DNA of 6,242 bases from an uncultured Lachnospiraceae bacterium (GTDB lineage: Bacteria > Bacillota > Clostridia > Lachnospirales > Lachnospiraceae). The stretch lies in the NCBI GenBank assembly GCA_900555195.1, contig USKC01000190.1, positions 1 to 6,242 of the forward strand, given 5' to 3'. Below, one piece after another: positions 1-5,360 of this stretch (position 1 is the stretch's first letter; every line of letters begins with the position of its first letter). Both the position numbers and the translations under genes were made by a program. Below the pieces are notes generated by a model. That model was not told the DNA's origin, made no database searches, and saw only the letters and a program-made list of their open reading frames with translations.

Positions 1-32
1 CAGGCCAATATTAAAAAAGGAAAGGTGATTTT

Positions 33-494
33 ATGGCAAAGCAAACGAATTCGCTAGCCCATACGAAGTGGATGTGTAAATATCACATCATCTTCACTCC
101 TAAGTATAGGAGAAAAATTGTATATAATCAATATAAAGCTGACTTGCGGGACATATTAAAACAGTTATGCAGCTATAAGGGGGTTGAAATATTGGAGGGG
201 CATCTGATGCCAGACCATGTGCATATGCTGGTAAGTATACCTCCTAAAATCAGCGTATCGTCCTTTATGGGATATCTGAAAGGGAAAAGTGCGCTGATGA
301 TGTTTGACAGGCACGCAAAATTAAAGTATAAGTTTGGGAACCGTCATTTTTGGTCGGAAGGATATTATGTGAGCACAGTAGGAATAAATGAAGCCACAAT
401 AAAGAAATACATACAAGACCAGGAAAAAGCGGATATCGTGCAGGATAAACTGAGTGTAAAGGAATATGAAGACCCTTTTAAGGGTCAAGGCTAA
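33..494 (+). CDS. tnpA: IS200-type Y1 (HUH) transposase TnpA
   Basis: This is a 153-residue single-domain transposase, about the usual length for IS200 TnpA. It acts as a dimer, cutting and rejoining single-stranded DNA at the element ends through a 5'-phosphotyrosine intermediate. The metal-binding HUH motif is H62-V63-H64, preceded by MPD (59-61). The nucleophilic tyrosine is most likely Y126 in the helix IKKYIQDQE, the usual place in this family. The N-terminal stretch around YHIIFTPKYRRK (17-28) and the FWSEGYY segment (106-112) are also typical. A purine-rich ribosome binding site (AAAGGAAAGGTG, about 18-29) precedes the ATG. No frameshift or missing key residue is seen, so the enzyme looks functional. 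The last codons overlap the first hairpin of the tail (471-486). Confidence 0.93.
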   Translation: MAKQTNSLAHTKWMCKYHIIFTPKYRRKIVYNQYKADLRDILKQLCSYKGVEILEGHLMPDHVHMLVSIPPKISVSSFMGYLKGKSALMMFDRHAKLKYKFGNRHFWSEGYYVSTVGINEATIKKYIQDQEKADIVQDKLSVKEYEDPFKGQG

Positions 495-692
495 GTAGTA
501 GGAACGCCCCTTAAGGGGCAGCGACGAGTCAAAAGCAATGTGGCTTGAACGGAGCTATGGGGAGGCTGCGGAGCAGACTACCCATAGCATAAAAGAGAAA
601 GCCAGCGCCTTGAGGCGTGGCCAAGTAGGGCGGGCTTAGAGCCCGCGTCCCGAGCCACCCGTTTTACGGGTGGCGGCGACTTTGGGGAGTCG
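471..692 (+). other. Cluster of seven consecutive hairpins in the IS right-hand tail (possible structured RNA or ssDNA end structure)
   Basis: This stretch holds no credible gene but is almost fully accounted for by stem-loops. They are: 471-486 (6 bp, loop TTTA, overlapping the tnpA stop region); 506-519 (GCCCC/GGGGC, loop TTAA); 554-588 (GCTATGGG/CCCATAGC, with an inner CTGC/GCAG stem); 601-621 (GCCA/TGGC plus CGCC/GGCG, one bulged G, loop TTGA); 630-646 (GCGGGC/GCCCGC, loop TTAGA); 654-674 (8 bp, GCCACCCG/CGGGTGGC, loop TTTTA); and 677-692 (CGACT/AGTCG). Six of the loops begin with TT, and most of those end in A. IS200/IS605 elements need a hairpin near the right end for TnpA recognition, and the 654-674 stem is a good candidate. 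The other stems go beyond that need and suggest a folded transcript. The function is unknown. Confidence 0.7.
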
Positions 693-734
693 TTGGCTCT
701 GTCTGGCGCATAAACTATGATTTCCATCACAAAT

Positions 735-2465
735 TCACGGACAATAGTGGGTGCCCGTTTCCGAATGCCTGCATTTTTCCATGGCAAGTGCAGCCTCCCA
801 TTCCTCCTTGAACTGCCGGATGGACTGCTGTCTATGGGATCGTTTATCATTTACGGCTCTTATGGCAACGTCAAAGAGCGCATCGCCTAGCTGCCATCTG
901 TCCTGTGTGCGGTTATACCCGCCAAAAAGAGCAAAAGCAGTTGCCCCAAGGGTATAGACGTTTGTAACCTCGTCAATGGTTGCTCCGATCTGGTATTCTT
1001 CAGGTGACTGGAAGCGAGAACTTCCCCACATACGTCCCATATCATTGGAACAAGGTTGCTTACGGAAGAAATCGATGTCGCAGATCGTTGTTTTGCCATT
1101 CTCAAAATCATACAGAATGCTTCCATCATAGAAGTCGATGGCCACATAGTTCTGAGAGGCGATATATTCAAAAAAGCGCAGTATGTCATGGAACACGGTC
1201 AGTCTGGCGTCAACGGGCAGCTGCATAAAGCGATGGTGCGCTGCAGGATACATCCTTCCCATGCAATCGCCAGAGGCCCACTTGAACACCATAGCAAATC
1301 CACCGCCAATATCCTTGGCTTCAACCAGTTCAATCAAGTTCTCATGTTTCAGTTCTCTATATATGGGCAAAGTCATTTTCAGTCGGGCAATCGCATCTGC
1401 AGGCTCACCGGTGTACTGTTCGGCAGGAGCGCCCGCGAATTTAATGAAATAGCGCTGACCGTCTTTTTTGGTTCCAAAGCAGATATTTCCGGAATCCTGA
1501 TCGTCGAAGACTTTGAATACCGTACCATACTCGCTCAGGAAACTGAAATCGAAGGCACGTTTCAGCTTAAAAGGCACCCCATCAGCATACTGCAGATAGT
1601 AACCTTTGAAATACCAAGCAGGTATGGGATTGCGCATATTGTTGCACCAGGACAGCACTTCCCTGGCCTGATTCAGCATGGTATCCACTTCGGTCTGACC
1701 GAAAGGAATTGCCCAACATATGGAGGAGAGCGTATTGCTCGAAATATAGAGAGCAAGAAGTTTCCAGAACTTCAGCGGCACATCGCCATCAAAATAGCCG
1801 TTTACCATACCTGAGGCAAAGAGAGGTGACCTCTGGGCACACCAAACGATACGGTTAAACTCTTCCCATGGATCACCATAGTCGTTACGGTTGAAGTCAA
1901 TGATGTAAAGCTGACCTTTTCGGTCGATCATCATGTTTCCGATATGGTAGTCTCCATGCTGATAAACCTGTGGTCTGCCTTTCAGTAAATGACGGTTCTC
2001 ATTTATGTAGTCGATGAATGCCTGCCCATTCTCATATTTGATGGGGAATTCATCGTATTTTCTGATCTTATCATCCATCTTCCGGTTAAATCGGCTTTCC
2101 CAGTCTTCCTGTGTTGCAGGAGCTGGTATAGAATGGATCTTGCGCAAGATGCGGCCGGATTCAAGGCCATAGATATACTGCTCTGTGTCAGACTGAGCTG
2201 ATATGATTTCTTCAGCATTAACGCCGTCGATCCAACTTAGGACGGTATAGACACCCTCTTCACATGTGCCAAACTCGATTGGCTGGCACATGGGCACTCC
2301 AAAGGAAGCCACTTGTTTCATCATATCGAATTCAGACCGTTTCGCATCATACTGCGCAATGTCAGAGACCCGCAGAAGATACCGTGTACCGTTTTCATCA
2401 GTAGCACAGTATTTCTTATCGCAGGACCAACCTTTGTTTATTGGTTCTCTTGTTGCAAAATTCAT
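735..2465 (-). CDS. Two-domain protein: APH-family phosphotransferase fused to a protein-kinase-like domain
   Basis: I chose the ATG at 2465 (576 residues) because AGGAGG lies 6 bases upstream; an ATG 11 codons further upstream has no comparable site. Residues ~1-285 are an APH/choline-kinase-type phosphotransferase. Its catalytic loop is HGDYHIGN (170-177, catalytic D172), and its metal-binding segment is IDF (189-191) followed by GDP (197-199). Residues ~290-560 form a second, divergent Ser/Thr-kinase-like domain. It has a lysine in YFIKF (K342), a catalytic-loop equivalent AIDFYDGSI (442-450) that keeps D444 but lacks the HRD histidine and the usual Asn, a DID segment (463-465) in place of DFG, and SPEE (487-490) as the APE-like motif. 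The substrate is unknown. Despite the APH label, drug resistance should not be assumed, since most such genes in this group have no known resistance role. The gene is convergent with the IS and may be co-transcribed with the two damaged genes upstream. Confidence 0.88.
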   Translation of the reverse strand: MNFATREPINKGWSCDKKYCATDENGTRYLLRVSDIAQYDAKRSEFDMMKQVASFGVPMCQPIEFGTCEEGVYTVLSWIDGVNAEEIISAQSDTEQYIYGLESGRILRKIHSIPAPATQEDWESRFNRKMDDKIRKYDEFPIKYENGQAFIDYINENRHLLKGRPQVYQHGDYHIGNMMIDRKGQLYIIDFNRNDYGDPWEEFNRIVWCAQRSPLFASGMVNGYFDGDVPLKFWKLLALYISSNTLSSICWAIPFGQTEVDTMLNQAREVLSWCNNMRNPIPAWYFKGYYLQYADGVPFKLKRAFDFSFLSEYGTVFKVFDDQDSGNICFGTKKDGQRYFIKFAGAPAEQYTGEPADAIARLKMTLPIYRELKHENLIELVEAKDIGGGFAMVFKWASGDCMGRMYPAAHHRFMQLPVDARLTVFHDILRFFEYIASQNYVAIDFYDGSILYDFENGKTTICDIDFFRKQPCSNDMGRMWGSSRFQSPEEYQIGATIDEVTNVYTLGATAFALFGGYNRTQDRWQLGDALFDVAIRAVNDKRSHRQQSIRQFKEEWEAALAMEKCRHSETGTHYCP

Positions 2466-2471
2466 CTGTGG

Positions 2472-2477
2472 CCTCCT
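2472..2477 (-). promoter_or_regulatory. Ribosome binding site that fixes the start of the two-domain kinase-fold protein
   Basis: AGGAGG on the minus strand sits 6 bases before the ATG at 2465. It decides the start over the longer reading that would begin at 2498. Confidence 0.85.
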
Positions 2478-2525
2478 GAAGATCTTTCTATTACACAAAT
2501 TGGGCTTGCTTCGTTTTCGTCTTAT

Positions 2526-2537
2526 AGCGAGCTCGCT
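2526..2537. repeat. 12-bp perfect palindrome between the HxlR remnant and the kinase-fold gene
   Basis: AGCGAGCTCGCT reads identically on both strands and lies just after the HxlR stop codon in the minus direction. As RNA it could form only a short hairpin, and no U-tract follows it, so a terminator role is not supported. It could be a protein-binding site or chance. Confidence 0.4.
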
Positions 2538-2543
2538 GCCTCA

Positions 2544-2792
2544 TCACGGATCTGTATGCTTTTGCGTCAGATATTTGATATATTCCTGCCCGAAGGAACG
2601 AATGCTTTCAAGCACCGGCTGAAATTTTTCTCCCATTTCGGTAAGAGAGTATTCCACCTTTGGAGGAATATCGTTGCAATTCATTGAATCTGACCGATCC
2701 ATCGCTCAGATAATGGATAATCAGGAACGCCCATTTACCCTGGATCAGCCTCTGTGTTGTGTAAAATGGCAGCGTCCAAACCGTTCCTCCAT
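2544..2792 (-). pseudogene. HxlR-family transcriptional regulator, broken by a frameshift and an internal deletion
   Basis: HxlR proteins are about 110-residue winged-helix DNA-binding dimers that often control nearby redox genes. The natural start is probably the ATG at 2792 (reading MEERFGRC), with AAGGAG 11 bases upstream. The frame then shifts by one base near 2767-2771, where a CCC seems to have become CC, and continues as PFYTTQRLIQGKWAFLIIHY to FNELQR, the classic N-terminal half of the family. At about 2672-2675 the sequence jumps, in another frame, straight to PPKVEYSLTEMGEKFQPVLE and runs to a TGA at 2544-2546. The expected recognition-helix and wing segment, about 30 residues, is missing. 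The remnant therefore should not bind DNA normally. The family call is strong, because both halves match in the right order. Confidence 0.85.
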
Positions 2793-2820
2793 AGATCAAA
2801 ATTCTCCTTTCAGGAAATCC

Positions 2821-3224
2821 TTATACGTTAAAGGATTCCTTCTGTCCAAGTGCAGTACAGATCTCAGCTTTTCCGTTCTCTAAATGAAACATTCCCGGCT
2901 GATAACCTGTCTCGTCGTTATACAGTTTCTGCATGGCAGGTGCCTTAGCCAGAATGGCCTGCGCCAGCGCGTCATTTTTTTCTATGACTGCTTCACCATC
3001 GTAGCGAAGAAATTCGTCCCCGTCTACGGCGAGGATTTCAACATGAGGATTCGTCTTCATCTGCTGAAAAACATTTTTAAATGTCCCCGTCCCGAAGTAG
3101 ATTGTATTATTTCTTAAAAGATGGAGACGAAATGGGCGTCCTTTGGGATGGTATCCGTCGACGGTCAGAAAAACCATACGCCTGCCCGGTCAAGAAACTC
3201 GTTAACTTTTTCTGCATTTGTCAT
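2821..3224 (-). pseudogene. Pyridoxamine 5'-phosphate oxidase-like (PPOX) flavin-binding protein, single-base frameshift
   Basis: The probable original start is the ATG at 3224 (reading MTNAEKVNEFLDRAGVWF), with AAGGAG about 9 bases upstream. This frame hits a stop right after residue 19. The rest of the protein (FLTVDGYHPKGRPF and onward) continues in another frame to the TAA at 2821. A run of five A at 3169-3173 (T on the coding strand) marks the lesion, and one more base would restore a protein of about 134 residues. The second part has the split-barrel pattern of PPOX-like proteins: TVDG..P..RPF, then YFGTGTFKNVFQQMKTNPHVEI, and the end segment FHLENGKAEI. Family members bind FMN or F420/heme-type cofactors, but the substrate here is unknown. 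A shorter protein from the ATG at 3177 (118 residues) is possible but lacks a good ribosome binding site. A sequencing error in the homopolymer cannot be excluded. Confidence 0.75.
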
Positions 3225-3256
3225 AATGATTGTCTCCTTTACTTTATCATATTTCT

Positions 3257-3310
3257 GGTTCAATAAAAAGAACCGATATAGAAAAATACCGCGGTTCATT
3301 GTTCTGAACC
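3257..3310. promoter_or_regulatory. Operator-like pair of inverted repeats (GGTTC/GAACC half-sites)
   Basis: There are four half-sites. GGTTCA at 3293-3298 faces TGAACC at 3305-3310 (perfect 6-bp arms, 6-base gap). GGTTC at 3257-3261 faces GAACC at 3270-3274 (8-base gap). The first pair covers the predicted transcription start of the minus-strand promoter, and the second lies in the leader. The position suits a dimeric repressor. The neighbouring HxlR regulator is the obvious candidate, but that link is inferred from position only. Confidence 0.55.
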
Positions 3311-3318
3311 TGACTAAT

Positions 3319-3346
3319 ATTATAAATTTATGAAAACTAAAAACAA
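3319..3346 (-). promoter_or_regulatory. Sigma-A-type promoter upstream of the PPOX-like gene
   Basis: On the minus strand, TTGTTT (3346-3341) and a perfect TATAAT (3324-3319) are separated by 16 bases in an AT-rich stretch. Transcription would start near 3312, giving a leader of about 88 bases before the ATG at 3224. The same promoter may serve all three minus-strand genes, because no other clear promoter or terminator was seen between them. Confidence 0.65.
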
Positions 3347-3360
3347 GTACGATCATCAAA

Positions 3361-3373
3361 GATACCAGGTATC
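3361..3373. repeat. Short palindrome GATACC-A-GGTATC in the divergent intergenic region
   Basis: A perfect inverted repeat with 6-bp arms around one central A lies between the two divergent promoters: upstream of the minus-strand -35 and about 55 bases before the plus-strand -10. It could be a regulator site. No regulator can be named. Confidence 0.3.
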
Positions 3374-3424
3374 ACAGAAGATACAATGACATACAAGTTG
3401 CACTCGTCCAAACCCAATAAAATG

Positions 3425-3433
3425 TGCTATAAT
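3425..3433 (+). promoter_or_regulatory. Extended -10 promoter of the alpha/beta-hydrolase gene
   Basis: TGCTATAAT is a perfect -10 hexamer with the TG extension. No good -35 lies at the normal distance: TTGCAC at 3398-3403 is 24 bases away, which is too far. The extended -10 would have to compensate. The strong ribosome binding site AGGAGG follows at about 3447-3452. Confidence 0.6.
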
Positions 3434-3461
3434 ACAGGAAAAGAAAGGAGGAGGTTTTTCT

Positions 3462-4331
3462 ATGTCAGACAATCATCAAGAAATCCCGCTTGCAAAGGTA
3501 ATTACGCCCCCCGTGATCGATCACGAGAAGGAAGGCATCTGTTTTAAGGAAGGTGTGGAATACGTTTCCCATGACGGAAGGGCGTACCGTATGGACATTC
3601 AATATCCGGCGAACGCACAGGGAAAACTGCCCGCCGTGATTTGGGTGCATGGAGGAGGTTGGTCGGATGAGAACCTGACCAGAAAATATCTTCCTTCCCG
3701 GGAGATTGCGGATCTGGTGAAAAGAGGATATGTGGCGGCCAGCATCGATTATCGGTTAAGTCAGGTGGCCCGTTTCCCGGCTCAGATCGAAGATTGTAAG
3801 AGCGCAGTGCGCTTCTTGAGAGCCCATGCGGAGGAATATCATGTGGATCCGGAACATATCGCGGCTTGGGGAGAATCTGCCGGAGGACATCTGGTGGAAC
3901 TGATGGCATTCACAACGGACGATGAATTTGTTGATTCCAACTACCCGGGTATTTCCTCCAGGATTCAGGCTGTTATTCCGTGGTATGCGCCGTATGATTT
4001 GAGGGAAAAGGAAGGAGAAGAGGAAGAGGGAAAAGAAGTTTACCGCAACCTTTTCGCCTATGAAGATGAACAGGAACGCCGGCGCGTGAGAGCGGCGGCA
4101 AGCCCGGTCACTTATGCGGCACGCTCCAATCCGCCCACGCTCCTCATGCATGGGGACTGCGACCTGTTGGTGGATTTTGCTGACAGCGAGCGGATGTATG
4201 AGGCCATGAAAGCTGCGGGCAACGATGTGGAACTGGTGAAGGTGACGGGCCAGGGCCATGGATTTTTTGACGGAGAGGAATATTACCTGAAAATTTACCA
4301 GTTCCTGGATGACAAACTGAAGAACGGGTAA
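3462..4331 (+). CDS. Alpha/beta-hydrolase, esterase/lipase type (HSL/BD-FAE-like fold)
   Basis: This 289-residue cytoplasmic-looking protein has no signal peptide or membrane segment. The oxyanion-hole motif HGGGW is at 63-67. The nucleophile elbow GESAGG (137-142) gives Ser139, the HGDCDLLV segment (230-237) gives the acid, probably Asp234, and GQGHGF (263-268) gives His266. All parts of a carboxylester hydrolase triad are therefore present in the right order. The family cleaves ester bonds of small acyl or acetyl esters, including acetylated sugars. The actual substrate is unknown. A very acidic and then basic stretch (about residues 181-210, with EGEEEEGKE) sits where the lid or cap of these enzymes usually lies. 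The start is supported by AAAGGAGGAGG just upstream. The gene stands alone, with its own promoter and a likely terminator. Confidence 0.9.
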   Translation: MSDNHQEIPLAKVITPPVIDHEKEGICFKEGVEYVSHDGRAYRMDIQYPANAQGKLPAVIWVHGGGWSDENLTRKYLPSREIADLVKRGYVAASIDYRLSQVARFPAQIEDCKSAVRFLRAHAEEYHVDPEHIAAWGESAGGHLVELMAFTTDDEFVDSNYPGISSRIQAVIPWYAPYDLREKEGEEEEGKEVYRNLFAYEDEQERRRVRAAASPVTYAARSNPPTLLMHGDCDLLVDFADSERMYEAMKAAGNDVELVKVTGQGHGFFDGEEYYLKIYQFLDDKLKNG

Positions 4332-4347
4332 TGTGGAAATGGATAAT

Positions 4348-4378
4348 GTAAAAATGAACCTGAGGGTTTATTTTTTAC
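4348..4378. terminator. Probable terminator after the hydrolase gene
   Basis: A small AACC-TGAG-GGTT stem lies between an A-run and a six-T run that can also pair (GTAAAAA with TTTTTTAC), 17 bases after the stop codon. The core stem is short, so strength is uncertain. Confidence 0.5.
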
Positions 4379-4430
4379 ACGGCAGGCGGAATGAATGATA
4401 ATTTTCCGATTTTCATTTCCCATTAATCTT

Positions 4431-4470
4431 TCCTGTATAGACTGAAGGCATCAAAGAAAAATATACAGGA
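4431..4470 (+). promoter_or_regulatory. Inverted repeat overlapping the PepSY-gene ribosome binding site
   Basis: TCCTGTATA (4431-4439) is the perfect reverse complement of TATACAGGA (4462-4470), with a 22-base gap. The right arm overlaps the Shine-Dalgarno sequence AGGAGG (4467-4472) that serves the ATG at 4481. The left arm contains TGTATAGA, a plausible but weak -10. It could therefore be a DNA operator or, if transcription begins further upstream, an RNA hairpin that hides the ribosome binding site. Confidence 0.5.
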
Positions 4471-4480
4471 GGAAAGAAAT

Positions 4481-4783
4481 ATGGAAAAATTATTGGCAAA
4501 GAAACGCGTGCTTCTGACAGCGGCTGCTGCTGTAGCTGCTGTCGTTGTAATAGGTCTGGCGGCGGTGCTGTTTCTCAGGGTGGACAGCGGCCAGGCACAG
4601 AACATTGCGCTGGAGCGTGCGGGCGGCGGTGAAATTGTCCGGGAAGAAGTGGAGCGGGAAGGCCTGCTGAACGAATACAGCTATACGGTTGTCAACGGTG
4701 ACAGCTGGTATGAGATCGAATTGAACGGCTTCGGAAGAGTGACGGAAATGGAAAGCCGAATGGGAGAAATGCGAAAGGACTGA
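4481..4783 (+). CDS. Small membrane-anchored PepSY-like protein
   Basis: The product has 100 residues. A basic start (KKR, 7-9) is followed by one long Ala/Val/Leu-rich membrane segment (about 10-32), so it is probably an N-in, C-out anchored protein or an uncleaved signal anchor. Residues about 36-95 resemble one PepSY repeat: a helix with Q-A-Q-N-I-A-L-E-R-A-G, then strands ending in SWYEIELNGFGRVTEMESR. PepSY domains are extracytoplasmic and are often proposed to modulate peptidases or bind peptides. This copy has no partner domain. AGGAGG lies 8 bases before the ATG. The downstream phosphodiesterase gene starts 8 bases after the stop, so the two are probably co-transcribed. The domain call rests on pattern similarity in a short protein. 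Confidence 0.7.
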   Translation: MEKLLAKKRVLLTAAAAVAAVVVIGLAAVLFLRVDSGQAQNIALERAGGGEIVREEVEREGLLNEYSYTVVNGDSWYEIELNGFGRVTEMESRMGEMRKD

Positions 4784-4791
4784 GAGAACGG

Positions 4792-5334
4792 ATGAACATC
4801 ATGATAGCGTCGGATATTCATGGTTCGGCATATTACTGCGGGAAAATGCTGGAGGCGTTCGACCGGGAGCAAAGCGACAAGCTTCTGCTTCTGGGAGATC
4901 TTCTCTATCACGGGCCGCGCAATGACTTGCCGCGCGGATATGACCCAAAGGAAGTGATTGCGCTGCTAAACGCCAGAAAGGAGAGGATCCTCTGTGTCAG
5001 AGGCAACTGTGATACAGAAGTGGATCAAATGGTGCTGGAATTTCCTATCATGGCGGATTATTGTATCCTTTTTGCAGGGCAGCATATGATCTTCGCCACC
5101 CATGGGCACAGATATCACAAAGACGCCATGCCTCCCCTTGGAGAGGGGGATATCCTTCTTCATGGACACACGCATATCCCTGCATGGGAACCCTGCGGCA
5201 GCAATCTTTATTTGAATCCGGGGTCCGTATCGATCCCGAAGGAAGGAAGCTGCCATGGATATATGCTCCTTTCGGAGAAAGAGATCTTGTGGAAGGATCT
5301 GGAAGGGGAGGTCTATCATAGCCTGTCCATTTAG
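4792..5334 (+). CDS. yfcE: YfcE-type metallophosphodiesterase
   Basis: This 180-residue calcineurin-like phosphoesterase closely resembles E. coli YfcE in length and motifs. YfcE hydrolyses artificial phosphodiesters such as bis-pNPP in a Mn2+-dependent way, and its physiological substrate is not established. The metal-site residues are all visible: D8 and H10 (ASDIHGS, 6-12), D36 (LLGDLLYHGPRN), N72 in RGNCD (70-74), H104 in THGH, and H126/H128 in HGHTH. A late NPGSVSIPK motif is also conserved. The start MNIMIASDIHGS aligns with the known YfcE start MKLMFASDIHGS, which favours this ATG over the one three codons later. Its ribosome binding site is weak (AAAGGA about 12 bases upstream), so translation is probably coupled to the PepSY-like gene in front. 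Confidence 0.93.
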   Translation: MNIMIASDIHGSAYYCGKMLEAFDREQSDKLLLLGDLLYHGPRNDLPRGYDPKEVIALLNARKERILCVRGNCDTEVDQMVLEFPIMADYCILFAGQHMIFATHGHRYHKDAMPPLGEGDILLHGHTHIPAWEPCGSNLYLNPGSVSIPKEGSCHGYMLLSEKEILWKDLEGEVYHSLSI

Positions 5335-5360
5335 GGTGGTGTTTCTTCATTGTATTTATG

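Larger units (their letters stand above)
1..700 (+). mobile_element. IS200-type insertion sequence (IS200/IS605 family), left end outside the window
   Basis: The element consists of a single Y1 transposase gene (33-494) and a long hairpin-rich right-hand tail. No tnpB-like accessory gene follows within the window, which fits the IS200 group. Only 32 bases precede the transposase start, so the left-end hairpin and left boundary are not visible. The right boundary is approximate. The last strong hairpins end at 674 and 692, and the neighbouring minus-strand gene stops at 735, so the end probably lies between about 675 and 734. IS200-type elements move as single-stranded circles, leave no target duplication and have no terminal inverted repeats, so the ends cannot be fixed from this sequence alone. 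Base composition changes from AT-rich in the transposase gene to GC-rich in the tail. Confidence 0.75.

Noticed and set aside
471..692. CRISPR array reading of the repeated hairpins
   Set aside because: The stems differ in sequence and spacing, and there is no constant repeat or unique spacer pattern.
471..692. Group I intron or tRNA-like reading of the IS tail
   Set aside because: No tRNA cloverleaf or group I core elements could be assembled from the stems seen.
578..850. 90-residue minus-strand open frame crossing the IS tail and the end of the kinase-fold gene
   Set aside because: It spans the IS hairpins and overlaps a real gene in another frame. It has no motif and no ribosome binding site.
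1056..1814. 252-residue open frame on the + strand
   Set aside because: It lies fully antisense to the two-domain kinase-fold gene, has no ribosome binding site and no recognisable motif. The minus-strand protein shows clear family motifs throughout.
735..2465. Calling the APH domain an aminoglycoside-resistance enzyme
   Set aside because: The general APH catalytic motif is shared by many small-molecule kinases. No feature points to a specific aminoglycoside enzyme.
2266..2687. Two + strand open frames opposite the HxlR remnant and kinase-gene start
   Set aside because: Low-complexity antisense translations without start signals. The minus strand explains the region better.
3398..3433. TTGCAC (3398-3403) as the -35 for the hydrolase promoter
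   Set aside because: The spacing to TATAAT is 24 bases, well outside the 16-18 range. The extended -10 alone is the better reading.
3756..4259. 167-residue open frame on the - strand
   Set aside because: It is a shadow of the hydrolase gene, which has a complete catalytic triad and a strong ribosome binding site.
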